Origin: Gilliamella sp. N-G2
GTDB lineage: Bacteria; Pseudomonadota; Gammaproteobacteria; Enterobacterales; Orbaceae
Length of the DNA stretch: 64,000 bases
Direction: 5' to 3'
Assembly: GCF_002142215.1 (NCBI RefSeq)
Contig: NZ_NAST01000002.1
Location: 124,001-188,000 of the forward strand
A program made the translations under genes and the position numbers. Below, one piece after another: positions 19,327-29,354 of this stretch; position 1 is the first letter of the stretch; each line of letters begins with the position of its first letter. The notes beneath the pieces are model-generated. The model saw only the letters and a list, made by a program, of their open reading frames with translations. It was not told the origin of the DNA and ran no database searches.

Positions 19327-21195
19327 TTATTTTTTAAGAAATTCACTTAATATATCAATGGCTTTATGTTTATCTTTATCTTTGGAATCGTGATTTTCTA
19401 ATTTATCACGTAGTTTATCTAAACGCTGTTGTAATTTATCACCAAACACATCAGAGAAAATTTTAGCAATATCTAATTGATAATGTAAATTAGAAAATTG
19501 TCCATATATGCGTAATGGAATGATAACTTTTTGTAGTTTTGCGATAGTTTCATTTTTACTATTCAAACCATCCAGTATTTTTACATTTAGATTAACATCT
19601 AAATCACGGTTAAGCATACCTATTCTACCTGAACCATCTATAATATCTAATGTTTCAGAATTTGCATTGAGTGAGTTAAGTTGAATATTACCTAGGTTTA
19701 AATAAGTATTAGTTGTGATTTTTTGAAATTCAGTATAGTTTTTATGCTTTTCAGAACTTGTATCAGTATTGCCATATTTAGCAGCGGCATTTTCAATAAT
19801 ACTTAGAATGTTAATATTGTTTAATTTAGCATTGGTAATGTTGATACTCGCATTGCCTTTTACGCTTTCTAATAATTTATTTATTGATAATGTATTGGTT
19901 TCTAATATCCCAGTAGCATTTAATGTTCCATCAAGATCATAAGCCATATCCATTTGGGTAAAAAATGAATTTAAATTGATATTACTTACTTTGGTATTTA
20001 GCTTAACTTGAGATATATTTTGTTTACCGTTAGCTGTACCTGTTGCAGCGATTTGTCCATTAGCAAAATTAAAATTTAAATCTTCGAATGTCGAAATACC
20101 ATCTTGATTATCAACACGAACATTCAGATTACTAAGTTTAATTTTATTGGCTTTCACTTCTTTTATATTTATTATTGCTTTTCCATCAAATGAATTAAGA
20201 ATACTCAATTCATTATCATTTTTTGCAACAACAGAAACAACCGGCGAAGTTTGTTTTGTAGTAGTGCTTTTTGTTGATTTTTCATCTTTTTGAAGGAAAG
20301 GCGTTAAATCTAATTGATTCGTATTTAATTGCAAATTGATTGTAGGTTTGTTGTCAAAGCGGACATTAATTTTACTTGTAAAATTATTATTGTTTATTGA
20401 AAACTCCAAATTTTGGCTATTTAACTCCATGGGTTCTTTTTGGTAATTAAACACACCAATTGCACTACCTTTTATCTCTTTTTCTGCATTGACTATGCCG
20501 TTGTAGGTATAATTAAATTTTTTTAAATCAATCGTCGCTTTTTCAGGAAAATGCATTAAATCTATATTGGCATTTAATGAGTAATATAAATCTTGTTGGT
20601 TTTTGTCAATATTTCCATTTAATTCAACAGAAAGATTTTTATCGTTATTTTTTTGTAATAACAGATTAACATTTCTAAAGTTTATCAAATCACGATTATG
20701 CTGAAATGCAATGGTACTATCAGCTATTTCGAATTTATTTAAACTAAATTTCCAATTAGATGAATTTTCTTTGTTTTCAGATGATTTTTGTTCTGAAAAG
20801 TTAGTTATTGTTGAAGTATTATTTTTAACATTTTCACCCTTGCTTTCATCAGTAATATTAATTGTTGCTGATTTAATAAACACATTTTTAATGGCTAAAC
20901 TTTTTGAAAACAAAGGGAAAAGTTCGACATCAAGTCTCATGTTGTCAGCTGTTAATAAAGGTTTTGTCGCACCGGGATCATATAATTTAACTGAATCGGT
21001 TAATATACTAACTTGGGGTAAAATATGCCAACGCAGATCGCCCTCTATAGTCAATTCATACCCCGTTTTTTCTTTTATTGTTTGTGAGATATAGCCGCGA
21101 AAATTATTAGGATCAACAAATACAATAAGTGAAACAATGCTAATGACAATGACCAAAATTAAGATAAATAGAGCAACCAATATTTTTTTTATCAT
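19327..21195 (-). CDS. asmA: AsmA family protein
   Basis: AsmA proteins are inner-membrane-anchored bridge-like proteins with a large periplasmic domain, linked to outer-membrane lipid and protein homeostasis. The 622-residue protein has one N-terminal membrane helix (about 5-27), then the chorein-like start (FRGYISQTIKEKTGYELTI) and C-terminal blocks GNASINITNAKLNNINI and IPLRIYGQFSNLHYQLD. It lies 32 bp after dcd on the same strand, the same pair as in E. coli. Sequence is Asn/Lys-rich, as expected of AT-rich DNA. AGGACT precedes the ATG. Confidence 0.9.
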   Translation of the reverse strand: MIKKILVALFILILVIVISIVSLIVFVDPNNFRGYISQTIKEKTGYELTIEGDLRWHILPQVSILTDSVKLYDPGATKPLLTADNMRLDVELFPLFSKSLAIKNVFIKSATINITDESKGENVKNNTSTITNFSEQKSSENKENSSNWKFSLNKFEIADSTIAFQHNRDLINFRNVNLLLQKNNDKNLSVELNGNIDKNQQDLYYSLNANIDLMHFPEKATIDLKKFNYTYNGIVNAEKEIKGSAIGVFNYQKEPMELNSQNLEFSINNNNFTSKINVRFDNKPTINLQLNTNQLDLTPFLQKDEKSTKSTTTKQTSPVVSVVAKNDNELSILNSFDGKAIINIKEVKANKIKLSNLNVRVDNQDGISTFEDLNFNFANGQIAATGTANGKQNISQVKLNTKVSNINLNSFFTQMDMAYDLDGTLNATGILETNTLSINKLLESVKGNASINITNAKLNNINILSIIENAAAKYGNTDTSSEKHKNYTEFQKITTNTYLNLGNIQLNSLNANSETLDIIDGSGRIGMLNRDLDVNLNVKILDGLNSKNETIAKLQKVIIPLRIYGQFSNLHYQLDIAKIFSDVFGDKLQQRLDKLRDKLENHDSKDKDKHKAIDILSEFLKK

Positions 21196-21227
21196 ATTAA
21201 AGTCCTGTATTAAGGTTATGAGATGTA

Positions 21228-21809
21228 TTAGTCTTTATCAATACGACTGGCGACAGCACCATGTTGGTCTTTATACTTTGCATCTTTTCTTCGATTATAC
21301 GGTCTAGCGGCTGGACCACTCAGTGTTTCAAAACTCAGTGCACCAATAGTCATGCCTGGTCTAAGTGCTATTGGGATTTTTCCTGAATTGTAGAACTCTA
21401 AAACAATTTGTCCGTGCCAGCCAGGATCGATACGATGAGCGGTAACATGTACCATAAGTCCTAGGCGAGCTAATGATGAGCGTCCATCTAACCAACCGAC
21501 CAAATCATCAGGAATTGTAACTGATTCTAGTGTTACAGCTAAAGCTAGCTCTCCTGGATGTAAATAGAAAGCATCACCTTCAGATAATATCATTTCTTCG
21601 CTCATGACTCGTTCTAAAGCAGCAGAAACTTCTTCTTTGGGACCACTCAAATCAATATAGGGAGTAGTATGTTCTTTAAAAGTACGAAATTGATTACCAA
21701 GTCGAACGTCAACAGTTGCCCCATTAATACAACTTAATTCAGGTTGTGGCGTGATTTTTAATTTACCACTATCTAAATATGCTTCTATATCACGATCACA
21801 TAATCTCAT
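21228..21809 (-). CDS. dcd: dCTP deaminase
   Basis: Dcd deaminates dCTP to dUTP, the main source of dUMP for thymidylate in enterobacteria. The 193 residues equal the E. coli length. Signature segments are [13 protein letters not shown], the [10 protein letters not shown] block (about 110-119) with the nucleotide-binding Ser/Arg, and the catalytic [15 protein letters not shown] (about 125-139). It is the first gene of a dcd-asmA unit. Confidence 0.97.
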   Translation of the reverse strand: MRLCDRDIEAYLDSGKLKITPQPELSCINGATVDVRLGNQFRTFKEHTTPYIDLSGPKEEVSAALERVMSEEMILSEGDAFYLHPGELALAVTLESVTIPDDLVGWLDGRSSLARLGLMVHVTAHRIDPGWHGQIVLEFYNSGKIPIALRPGMTIGALSFETLSGPAARPYNRRKDAKYKDQHGAVASRIDKD

Positions 21810-21877
21810 AAGTTTTTCCTTAATTCTGCTTTTATCTCATTTTAGCAGCTTCTTTTGTTGACGTCGATGTTGGTAGA

Positions 21878-22960
21878 TTAAGGTTTTATAACCCAAGCTC
21901 GACCAAAATGATTGTAATAACCAGCTTGTTTACCTGCTTTGTCGCCAATACCTAGATAAAGATCAAAATGATGGCCTTTAATTGCCCCACCAACATCAAG
22001 TGCTACCATCAATCGTATTTCTCTTCTGCCACGATATTGACCATCATCATCATCAAGAAGTGGAACATCTACTAATATGACTGAACCAGTTGGAACTAAT
22101 AATTTATCCGATGCTACTGAAGCATTCGCAATTAAAGGTACTGCTGCAGAACCTTTCACTTCAGCATTATATTGCGGTTTAAAAAAAACAAATGATCGGT
22201 TTTGAATCAATAATGCTTTAAGTTGTTTTTCACTTTTATTTTTAGCCCAATCTTTAATTGATTGAATGGACATATCTTCTTTTGCTATTTCACCTTGTTC
22301 AACTAATAAACGCCCTATACTTGAGTAACCGTGACCATTTTTACCACCATAACAAAAGAAAACTAATGGTGTACCATCTTCAAAATCAATATAGGCGCTC
22401 CCTTGCACTTCCATTATAAAGTTATCCATTAATGAATTACTGTAAGCAATTTCGAGACCTTTACCGGCTAATGCTCCATTATAGATTTGTTCACGACTAG
22501 GTAGACGACCTTTGGATTTAGCCGGCATTTTATAAATTGGGTATTTAAACTCACCGGTTGGTTGGCGTCTAGCTTTTATGACTGGGGTAAAATAACCGGT
22601 TAAATGGACATTGCCATATCCATCTTTACCGGACATTTCATAACTTTTAAGGCCAACTTTATCGAATTCAGTTGAGTCCAATGAGCGATTAATCCAAGCG
22701 TCAATTGCTTTATAAATATGTTCATTTTTACGATACAAAGAAGGTGATGCAGTTTTTAATTTTTCAACTTGAATAGTATAGTCAGAAATATTTACAGGTA
22801 CAGCTAAATGTGGTCGACTGACATTAAGATTATATGGTAATTTGCCATCTTTAAATTGTTTACTTTGTGAGTTTGAACTACTCTGACAGCCGGTAAGTAG
22901 TGACAGAATAAATGCAAACAATAATAGATAAATATGTAATTGAAGTTTGTTTTCTTTCAT
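21878..22960 (-). CDS. mltA: Membrane-bound lytic murein transglycosylase A
   Basis: MltA is an outer-membrane lipoprotein that cleaves peptidoglycan glycan strands with 1,6-anhydro product formation. The 360-residue precursor has a signal peptide with lipobox LLTGC (Cys at about 25). The MltA barrel domain (HLTGYFTP, IEMQGSAYIDFEDG-like) is followed by the 3D domain with the catalytic Asp in VALDVGGAIKG and HFDLYLG. It is followed by dcd on the same strand, 68 bp away; a shared transcript is possible. Confidence 0.94.
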   Translation of the reverse strand: MKENKLQLHIYLLLFAFILSLLTGCQSSSNSQSKQFKDGKLPYNLNVSRPHLAVPVNISDYTIQVEKLKTASPSLYRKNEHIYKAIDAWINRSLDSTEFDKVGLKSYEMSGKDGYGNVHLTGYFTPVIKARRQPTGEFKYPIYKMPAKSKGRLPSREQIYNGALAGKGLEIAYSNSLMDNFIMEVQGSAYIDFEDGTPLVFFCYGGKNGHGYSSIGRLLVEQGEIAKEDMSIQSIKDWAKNKSEKQLKALLIQNRSFVFFKPQYNAEVKGSAAVPLIANASVASDKLLVPTGSVILVDVPLLDDDDGQYRGRREIRLMVALDVGGAIKGHHFDLYLGIGDKAGKQAGYYNHFGRAWVIKP

Positions 22961-23159
22961 CTTGATAATTTATTGTAATTAGTTAAGTGACAAGAACGAT
23001 TATGCTACACAATTCTATTATAAGAAACTATCAATAATTATTATATTGTCATAAAAAGTTTTCATGTGATTAAGCTTGCGATTTAAGGCCATAGACTTTA
23101 TAGTCCTGTAATCCTTATAAAAAAACGAAAAATTTTAAAAACTACAGGTAATCGAAACG

Positions 23160-24533
23160 ATGAACGTTACGTCTTCAAATAGTGATCTTAAGCGAAATCT
23201 CTCCAGCCGACACATTCAATTAATAGCAATTAGTGGTGCAATTGGTACGGGTTTATTTATGGGCTCAGGAAAGACGATTAGTCTTGCTGGACCATCTATT
23301 ATTTTTGTCTACATGATTATTGGGTTTGTTTTATTTTTTGTTATGCGAGCTATGGGCGAAATTTTATTGTCCAATTTGAATTATAAATCTTTCAGTGATT
23401 TTGCTAACGATTTATTAGGTCCGTGGGCAGGTTTTTTTACTGGTTGGACTTATTGGTTTTGTTGGGTTATTACTGGAATTGCTGATGTTGTGGCTATCGC
23501 CGGATATGCACAGCATTGGTTTCCTGAGTTACAAGCATGGATCCCGATGCTGCTTACTGTCATCGTTCTATTAACCTTGAATTTGTTGACGGTAAAAATG
23601 TTTGGTGAAACCGAGTTTTGGTTCTCGATGATTAAAATTGTGGCCATTTTAGCTTTAATTGCTATTGGACTTGTTTTAGTTGTTACCGCCTATCATTCAG
23701 AACAAACCAATACTACTGCTGCATTTTCTAATCTTTGGCAATATGGTGGTTTCTTCCCTCATGGTACTATGGGCTTTTTTGCGGGTTTCCAAATCGCAAT
23801 TTTTGCTTTTGTCGGGATTGAGTTAGTTGGAACGACGGCAGCTGAAACCCTCGATCCGAATAAAAATTTACCTCGAGCGATCAATTCAGTACCAGCTCGT
23901 ATTATTTTCTTCTATGTCTTTGCGTTGATTATCATTATGAGCGTAACGCCTTGGCAGTTTATTTCACCAAATAAAAGCCCATTTGTTGAGTTGTTTACGT
24001 TAATTGGCTTACCAGCTGCAGCCAGTATTATTAACTTTGTAGTACTTACATCAGCAGCTTCTTCTGCCAATAGTGGTATTTATTCAACCAGTCGAATGTT
24101 ATTTGGCCTTGCAAAAAAGCAGGATGCACCCGAACCATTTGGTAAATTATCAAGACGTTCTGTTCCTGCTAATGGCTTGCTATTTTCATGTACTTGCTTG
24201 TTTGGTGGGGTAGTATTAATTTATTTAGTACCTAATGTTATGGATGCATTTACCATTGTAACAACTATTTCCGCAATATTATTTATGTTTATTTGGTCGA
24301 TGATTTTAATTTCTTACATTGCCTATCGCCATAAAAAAGCTAAATTACATCAAGAATCACAATTTAAGATGCCGGGTGGCGTTTTAATGTGTTTTATTTG
24401 CCTTGCTTTCTTTGCTTTTGTGATTGTGTTATTAACTTTTGAAACAGATACTTGCCAAGCACTTATTGCAACACCTATTTGGTTCGTTATTTTAGGTATT
24501 AGTTACTATATTCGATCATTAAAGCGAGTATAA
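23160..24533 (+). CDS. cycA: D-serine/D-alanine/glycine permease
   Basis: CycA is an inner-membrane amino-acid/proton symporter of the APC superfamily importing glycine, D-alanine, D-serine and related compounds. The 457-residue protein has about 12 membrane helices and is close to E. coli CycA throughout: IGTGLFMGSGKTISLAGPSI, DLLGPWAGFFTGWTYWFCW, FVGIELVGTTAAET and VLTSAASSANSGIYS. The nearly identical substrate-contact regions justify the symbol. The plus-strand 199-bp leader shows no clear regulatory family. Confidence 0.92.
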   Translation: MNVTSSNSDLKRNLSSRHIQLIAISGAIGTGLFMGSGKTISLAGPSIIFVYMIIGFVLFFVMRAMGEILLSNLNYKSFSDFANDLLGPWAGFFTGWTYWFCWVITGIADVVAIAGYAQHWFPELQAWIPMLLTVIVLLTLNLLTVKMFGETEFWFSMIKIVAILALIAIGLVLVVTAYHSEQTNTTAAFSNLWQYGGFFPHGTMGFFAGFQIAIFAFVGIELVGTTAAETLDPNKNLPRAINSVPARIIFFYVFALIIIMSVTPWQFISPNKSPFVELFTLIGLPAAASIINFVVLTSAASSANSGIYSTSRMLFGLAKKQDAPEPFGKLSRRSVPANGLLFSCTCLFGGVVLIYLVPNVMDAFTIVTTISAILFMFIWSMILISYIAYRHKKAKLHQESQFKMPGGVLMCFICLAFFAFVIVLLTFETDTCQALIATPIWFVILGISYYIRSLKRV

Positions 24534-24545
24534 CTTTTAATTATT

Positions 24546-24570
24546 AATCGGCAGGTTGCCTGCCGATTAT
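24546..24570. terminator. Hairpin between convergent cycA and the TerC-family gene
   Basis: TAATCGGCAGG pairs perfectly over 11 bp with CCTGCCGATTA around TTG. The following sequence (TCTTCTCAT) is only partly T-rich, so this is a likely but not ideal bidirectional terminator. Confidence 0.65.
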
Positions 24571-24581
24571 CTTCTCATATC

Positions 24582-25604
24582 TTATTTTTTCGTTTGGTTA
24601 GGCCAAATAACACTCGCAATAATACCAAACAATAATATACCTAATACCACATAAAGACTGGTGGTTGCGTTAATACTAATTCCATAACCAAATAGATGGT
24701 CAGTTGCATTTAAAGCAAGTTTTGCGGCAATAAAAAATAATAGGCAAATTACTGCTTTACCTAAATGAACAAGATATTGTTGCATTGCCTCTAAAACAAA
24801 ATACATAGTTCGTAAGCCTAAAATAGCGAATATCATTGCACTATATACAATTAATGGCTCTTGGCTAACAGCAATTACAGCAGGGACCGAATCAAAAGCA
24901 AACATAACATCACTTAACTCAATCACAACGATACATAAGAAGAGTGGTGTTGCATATAATGCACTTTTGGGCATTTTGTTGATTAGTTCACTATTCTCTG
25001 GTTTGGCTAGTTCGTTATTGAGTTGCTTTTGCGTTAATAAGAAATGGTGCCCGACTATTTTAGGATAGGAAGGAAAAATACGTTTAGCAATGCGATAAGC
25101 AAAATGTTCTGAATAATCTTTTATCTCATCATCCTTGCCTTGGTTTTTTAGCATCATCAATCCAGTTAAGGCAACCACGACAGAGAAAACCAGCTCCATC
25201 CAAGGCCCTAAGGATAATAGACCAGTACCAATAATGACAAAAACAGCTCGGAAGATGATTGCACCAATCACTCCCCAATAAAGTAACCGATGTCGATAAT
25301 TGTTCGGGATAGCAAACCAAGAAAACAGTGCCATAATAACAAATAAATTATCAACAGAGAGTGCTTTTTCAAGTACATAACCAGTGATAAACAGGCTAGC
25401 TATTTCACTTCCGTGATGTATATACAGATAAAGCGCGAATCCTAAAGCCACGAAAATCCAAAAGAAAGACCACATAACTGCACTAGTTAAGCTAATGGGC
25501 TTATCATTATGATGAGCGTATAAATCAATTATAATCGCTGCTAAAGCCAAAACTATAAACATTAGTACGGTTTCAATGGGAAAGCCTAATGAATGTTGAA
25601 TCAT
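24582..25604 (-). CDS. TerC family integral membrane protein (Alx-like)
   Basis: TerC/Alx proteins are membrane proteins associated with Mn2+ export and metalation of exported proteins. The 340-residue sequence has about nine hydrophobic segments and the family blocks ITGYVLEKALSVDNLFV, YATPLFLCIVVIELSDVMFA and FAFDSVPAVIAV, with conserved acidic residues in membrane helices. It resembles E. coli Alx along its length. The 179-bp divergent region shared with dacB does not contain a manganese riboswitch that I can recognise, unlike E. coli alx. Confidence 0.88.
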   Translation of the reverse strand: MIQHSLGFPIETVLMFIVLALAAIIIDLYAHHNDKPISLTSAVMWSFFWIFVALGFALYLYIHHGSEIASLFITGYVLEKALSVDNLFVIMALFSWFAIPNNYRHRLLYWGVIGAIIFRAVFVIIGTGLLSLGPWMELVFSVVVALTGLMMLKNQGKDDEIKDYSEHFAYRIAKRIFPSYPKIVGHHFLLTQKQLNNELAKPENSELINKMPKSALYATPLFLCIVVIELSDVMFAFDSVPAVIAVSQEPLIVYSAMIFAILGLRTMYFVLEAMQQYLVHLGKAVICLLFFIAAKLALNATDHLFGYGISINATTSLYVVLGILLFGIIASVIWPNQTKK

Positions 25605-25783
25605 AGCTATGTTACCTATATTAAGTTATTTTTTTGAAATAAATAGAAAAATATTATGAGTATTGATATTTGTAGCATATTTTTAAAAGTGATTGAGTAT
25701 ATATTGATAGGCCAAGCAAAAAAAGATATATTTATCATCTTTACTTAACTAGCATTATTCAATACTCATGTGAGCATACGTTC

Positions 25784-27217
25784 ATGACTAATATAAAGGT
25801 ATCTTTTTTCTTCATTGTTACTTTTTTTTCATGTTTATTATCAGCACAACCAGTAGAACCATATATCTCATCCTTACCTAAAGGAAGTGATTTATCTATT
25901 TTAGTGCAAACTGTTGATGGTAATCCTAAAACCTTAGCAAAATATAAAAGTGATCAATTTAAACAACCTGCTAGTACGCAAAAAGTTATAACGGCATTAG
26001 CTGCACAACTTGAGCTTGGCGATAATTTTCGGTTTATTACTGGCATGTATACCAATGGTTTTCTAAATAATAAACAGCTTAGTGGTGATCTTATTATCAA
26101 GTTGAGTGGTGATCCAACTTTTAATCGTGCAAGATTAAAGAATATGATTACTGCCTTACGTCAGAAAGGTGTAGAAAAGATTTCTGGTAATGTTATTTTA
26201 GATACTTCTATTTTTGCTAGTCATGATAAAGCAGAAGGGTGGTCATGGAATAATTTAACTGCTTGTTACAATGCACCAGCATCGGCTGCAACAATTGATG
26301 ATAACTGCTTTTATGCAACCATTACCCCTGGTAAAGCTGGTTCTAAAGCTTCGATTTCAGTATCATCCAATATACCGGTTATGGTATCAGGTGATGTCAG
26401 AACAATTGCTGCCAATAGTAAAGATTTAAATGATAAATATTGTGAACTTGATGTTAGTGCTGATAAAAATCGCTACCACTTATCTGGTTGTATCGCGTCG
26501 AATGCTGATAAAACACCATTAAAGTTTGCGGTAATGGATCCGACTGAATACTTTTCAACAATCTTAAAAAATGAACTAAAACAACAAAATATTACTTATA
26601 ATGGTCGAGTTGTTGAAAGAAAACAAAAAACATCAGGTGGATTAACATTACTGACTTCAAGTCAATCAGCTCCACTTTCTGAGTTATTAACCGTCATGCT
26701 CAAAAAATCAAATAATTTATATGCTGATACTATTTTTAGAACTTTAGGTGCGCATTATTATAATGTGTCAGGAACTTGGCGTAATGGTGGTGATGCGGTA
26801 AAACAAATTTTACGCAAGAAAGCCGGAATTGATTTAGAAAATTTAGTTATTGCCGATGGTTCTGGTTTATCACGTCTAAACTTGGTTAGTGCGAATAAAT
26901 TAATGGAGATTTTGCAATATATTTCTTTACATAATAATCAATTAGCTTTTATTGAAAAATTACCGATTGCTGGGGTGGATGGAACGTTACAAAATCGTAA
27001 AAGTTTTAATCAAGCTCCATTTAAAGAAGCAGTTATGGCTAAAACTGGCTATATTCAAGGCAGCTATAATTTAGCTGGATTTATTCAAAAATCAGATGGT
27101 CGTTATATCGCCTTTGTTCAGTTGTTATCAGGTTATCGAGCCGATAGTCAAGGTGAGGCTAAAAATGGTGCAATTATGCGATTTGAATCTGAATTTTATA
27201 GAAACTTTATTAATTAA
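25784..27217 (+). CDS. dacB: D-alanyl-D-alanine carboxypeptidase/endopeptidase (PBP4)
   Basis: DacB is a periplasmic class C low-molecular-weight penicillin-binding protein that trims and un-crosslinks peptidoglycan. The 477-residue precursor has a signal peptide (about 1-21, ending LLSAQP) and all three active-site motifs: STQK near residue 66, SNN in LKKSNNLYAD near 307, and KTG in AKTGYIQG near 420. Length equals E. coli DacB (477). It ends at a strong terminator. Confidence 0.95.
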   Translation: MTNIKVSFFFIVTFFSCLLSAQPVEPYISSLPKGSDLSILVQTVDGNPKTLAKYKSDQFKQPASTQKVITALAAQLELGDNFRFITGMYTNGFLNNKQLSGDLIIKLSGDPTFNRARLKNMITALRQKGVEKISGNVILDTSIFASHDKAEGWSWNNLTACYNAPASAATIDDNCFYATITPGKAGSKASISVSSNIPVMVSGDVRTIAANSKDLNDKYCELDVSADKNRYHLSGCIASNADKTPLKFAVMDPTEYFSTILKNELKQQNITYNGRVVERKQKTSGGLTLLTSSQSAPLSELLTVMLKKSNNLYADTIFRTLGAHYYNVSGTWRNGGDAVKQILRKKAGIDLENLVIADGSGLSRLNLVSANKLMEILQYISLHNNQLAFIEKLPIAGVDGTLQNRKSFNQAPFKEAVMAKTGYIQGSYNLAGFIQKSDGRYIAFVQLLSGYRADSQGEAKNGAIMRFESEFYRNFIN

Positions 27218-27228
27218 TATATAGAATT

Positions 27229-27261
27229 AATATAAGGGCGATGTTATATCGCCCTTATATT
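27229..27261. terminator. Bidirectional terminator between dacB and the ABC exporter
   Basis: A perfect 14-bp stem, AATATAAGGGCGAT (27229-27242) with its complement (27248-27261), encloses GTTAT and is followed by TTT. Confidence 0.88.
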
Positions 27262-27266
27262 TTTAG

Positions 27267-29102
27267 TTAGAAATTATCCGCTAAGAAGCCACCACTTTGA
27301 TGTTTCCAAAGTTGCGCATAAAGACCATTTTTACTGAGTAACTCTTGATGTGTTCCTTGTTCAATAATTTTACCTTGGTCTAACACGATTAATCGATCCA
27401 TTGCCGCAATAGTTGATAAGCGATGGGCAATAGCAATAACCGTTTTACCTTCCATTAAGGTATATAAACTTTCTTGGATGGCTTGTTCAATTTCAGAATC
27501 CAGTGCACTCGTCGCTTCGTCTAATAACAATATTGGCGCATTTTTTAAAATAACACGAGCAATAGCAATCCGTTGACGTTGTCCGCCTGATAATTTAATT
27601 CCTCGTTCACCAACAAAAGCATCATAACCAGTTCTACCATTAGCATCAACTAAACCTTCAATAAAACTGTCTGCATGGGCTTTTTTGGCAGCGATTATCA
27701 TCTCTTGTTCAGTAGCATGATTGTTACCGTATAATAAATTATCTCTTACTGAACGATGTAACAGCGATGTGTCTTGGGTCACCATACCAATTTGCGCGCG
27801 TAAACTTTCTTGATTTACCTTAGTGATATCTTGACCATCGATAGTGATCTCACCATGTTGTAAATCATAAAATCGCAATAATAAATTGATTAACGTTGAT
27901 TTGCCCGCGCCAGATCTGCCAACTAAACCAATTTTTTCACCTGATTTGATGGTTAAATTTAAATTATCAATAATGGCATTATTTAACTTTTCATCGTAAC
28001 TGAAATCTATCTGTTTAAATTCAATTTTACCTTCAGTAACTTTAAGTGTTGGTGCATTTGGTTGATCAACAACAGTTTTCGCTGCAGAAAATGTATTAAT
28101 ACCATCTTTAACCACGCCAATGTTTTCAAATAATGAAGCCATTTCCCACATAATCCAATGTGAAAATCCATTTAACCTTAGCGCTACTGCGGTTGTGGTT
28201 GCAATTGCACCGACGCCAACTAAATCATTGCTCCATAACCATAATGACAAGCCGGTGGTGCCCAATACTAGGAAAATAGACAATAAATGATTAACAATTT
28301 CAAAGCTACTGACTAAACGCATTTGCTTGTTCACTGTAACCATAAATTCATCCATCGATTCCTGTGCATATTTAGCCTCATTACCAGCATGAGAAAACAG
28401 TTTTACCGTCATGATATTTGTATAAGCATCTGTTACACGACCAGTCATGGTTGAACGGGCATCTGCTTGCATACTTGCTACTTTACTTAATCGTGGAATG
28501 AAGTAATACATTGCAATACCATAAAAAAAACACCAGACCATAAATGGAACTAATAACCAAAGATCTAACTGACCTATGATGGTAGCCATGGTGATAAAGG
28601 AAATCAGAACATAAATAAAGATATCAGCGACTAAAAAGCAAGTATCTCTTACAGCAAGTGCAGTTTGCATGACTTTTGCTGATATTCTACCGGCGAATTC
28701 ATCTTGAAAAAAACGCATGCTTTGGTTTAGTACTAATCTGTGCAAATTCCAACGCAAACGCATAGGAAAATTTCCAGCTAGGCATTGATGCTTAATGATG
28801 GTTTGTAAGGCAATAATAATCGTGCTAGCTAATATAATAATGGTAAATACGATTAAGGTTGTTTTTTCTTGTTGCCAAAATTGATTTGGTGATACAGCAG
28901 CGAGCCAATCAACAACTTTACCAAGTGCGGCATATAAAAAAGCCTCAAACGCACCTGCTAGCGCACTCAATATTATTAATAGTAATAAGAAGCAGCGAGT
29001 TCCTTTAGTGGATTGCCAAATAAAGCTAAAAAAGTCTTTAGCCATTGGTTGTGGTTCATCTTTGGGATAAGGTGATACCAATTTTTCAAAAAATCGATAC
29101 AT
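27267..29102 (-). CDS. ABC-type exporter, fused permease/ATPase
   Basis: This 611-residue half-transporter has an N-terminal six-helix membrane domain (about 35-330) and a C-terminal nucleotide-binding domain. Walker A is GRSGAGKST near 400, the signature LSGGQRQR near 507 and Walker B ILLLDEATSALD near 530, with the H-loop in IAHRLST. It would dimerise in the inner membrane. Full-length similarity is to the MsbA/MdlB-type multidrug or lipid exporters, but substrate cannot be read. It stands alone. A phage-type repressor lies about 250 bp upstream in the same direction. Confidence 0.88.
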   Translation of the reverse strand: MYRFFEKLVSPYPKDEPQPMAKDFFSFIWQSTKGTRCFLLLLIILSALAGAFEAFLYAALGKVVDWLAAVSPNQFWQQEKTTLIVFTIIILASTIIIALQTIIKHQCLAGNFPMRLRWNLHRLVLNQSMRFFQDEFAGRISAKVMQTALAVRDTCFLVADIFIYVLISFITMATIIGQLDLWLLVPFMVWCFFYGIAMYYFIPRLSKVASMQADARSTMTGRVTDAYTNIMTVKLFSHAGNEAKYAQESMDEFMVTVNKQMRLVSSFEIVNHLLSIFLVLGTTGLSLWLWSNDLVGVGAIATTTAVALRLNGFSHWIMWEMASLFENIGVVKDGINTFSAAKTVVDQPNAPTLKVTEGKIEFKQIDFSYDEKLNNAIIDNLNLTIKSGEKIGLVGRSGAGKSTLINLLLRFYDLQHGEITIDGQDITKVNQESLRAQIGMVTQDTSLLHRSVRDNLLYGNNHATEQEMIIAAKKAHADSFIEGLVDANGRTGYDAFVGERGIKLSGGQRQRIAIARVILKNAPILLLDEATSALDSEIEQAIQESLYTLMEGKTVIAIAHRLSTIAAMDRLIVLDQGKIIEQGTHQELLSKNGLYAQLWKHQSGGFLADNF

Positions 29103-29354
29103 AATTGACCTAATTAGTTAAAAGGTTATTCATTAATAATTTATCAATGATATAAAAAAGTGAGGTTTGTTTTGCTATACATTTATTGCTGTAGTTGCAA
29201 AAATAAATCTGAAATTAGTAAACTAAAATCACTTGAATATATACCTATTAAACTGATGTTATGAAAAGAGTAACATTTTGAGGAAAGGGGTTTTTTATAC
29301 TTTCCTCGTGTAATAAATTATATATTGAAAAACTTTAGATTACTAATAGTTGTG

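Noticed and set aside
25605-25783. yybP-ykoY manganese riboswitch upstream of the TerC-family gene
   Set aside because: I could not find the conserved GGGGAGUA-type core or its pairing in the minus-strand leader.
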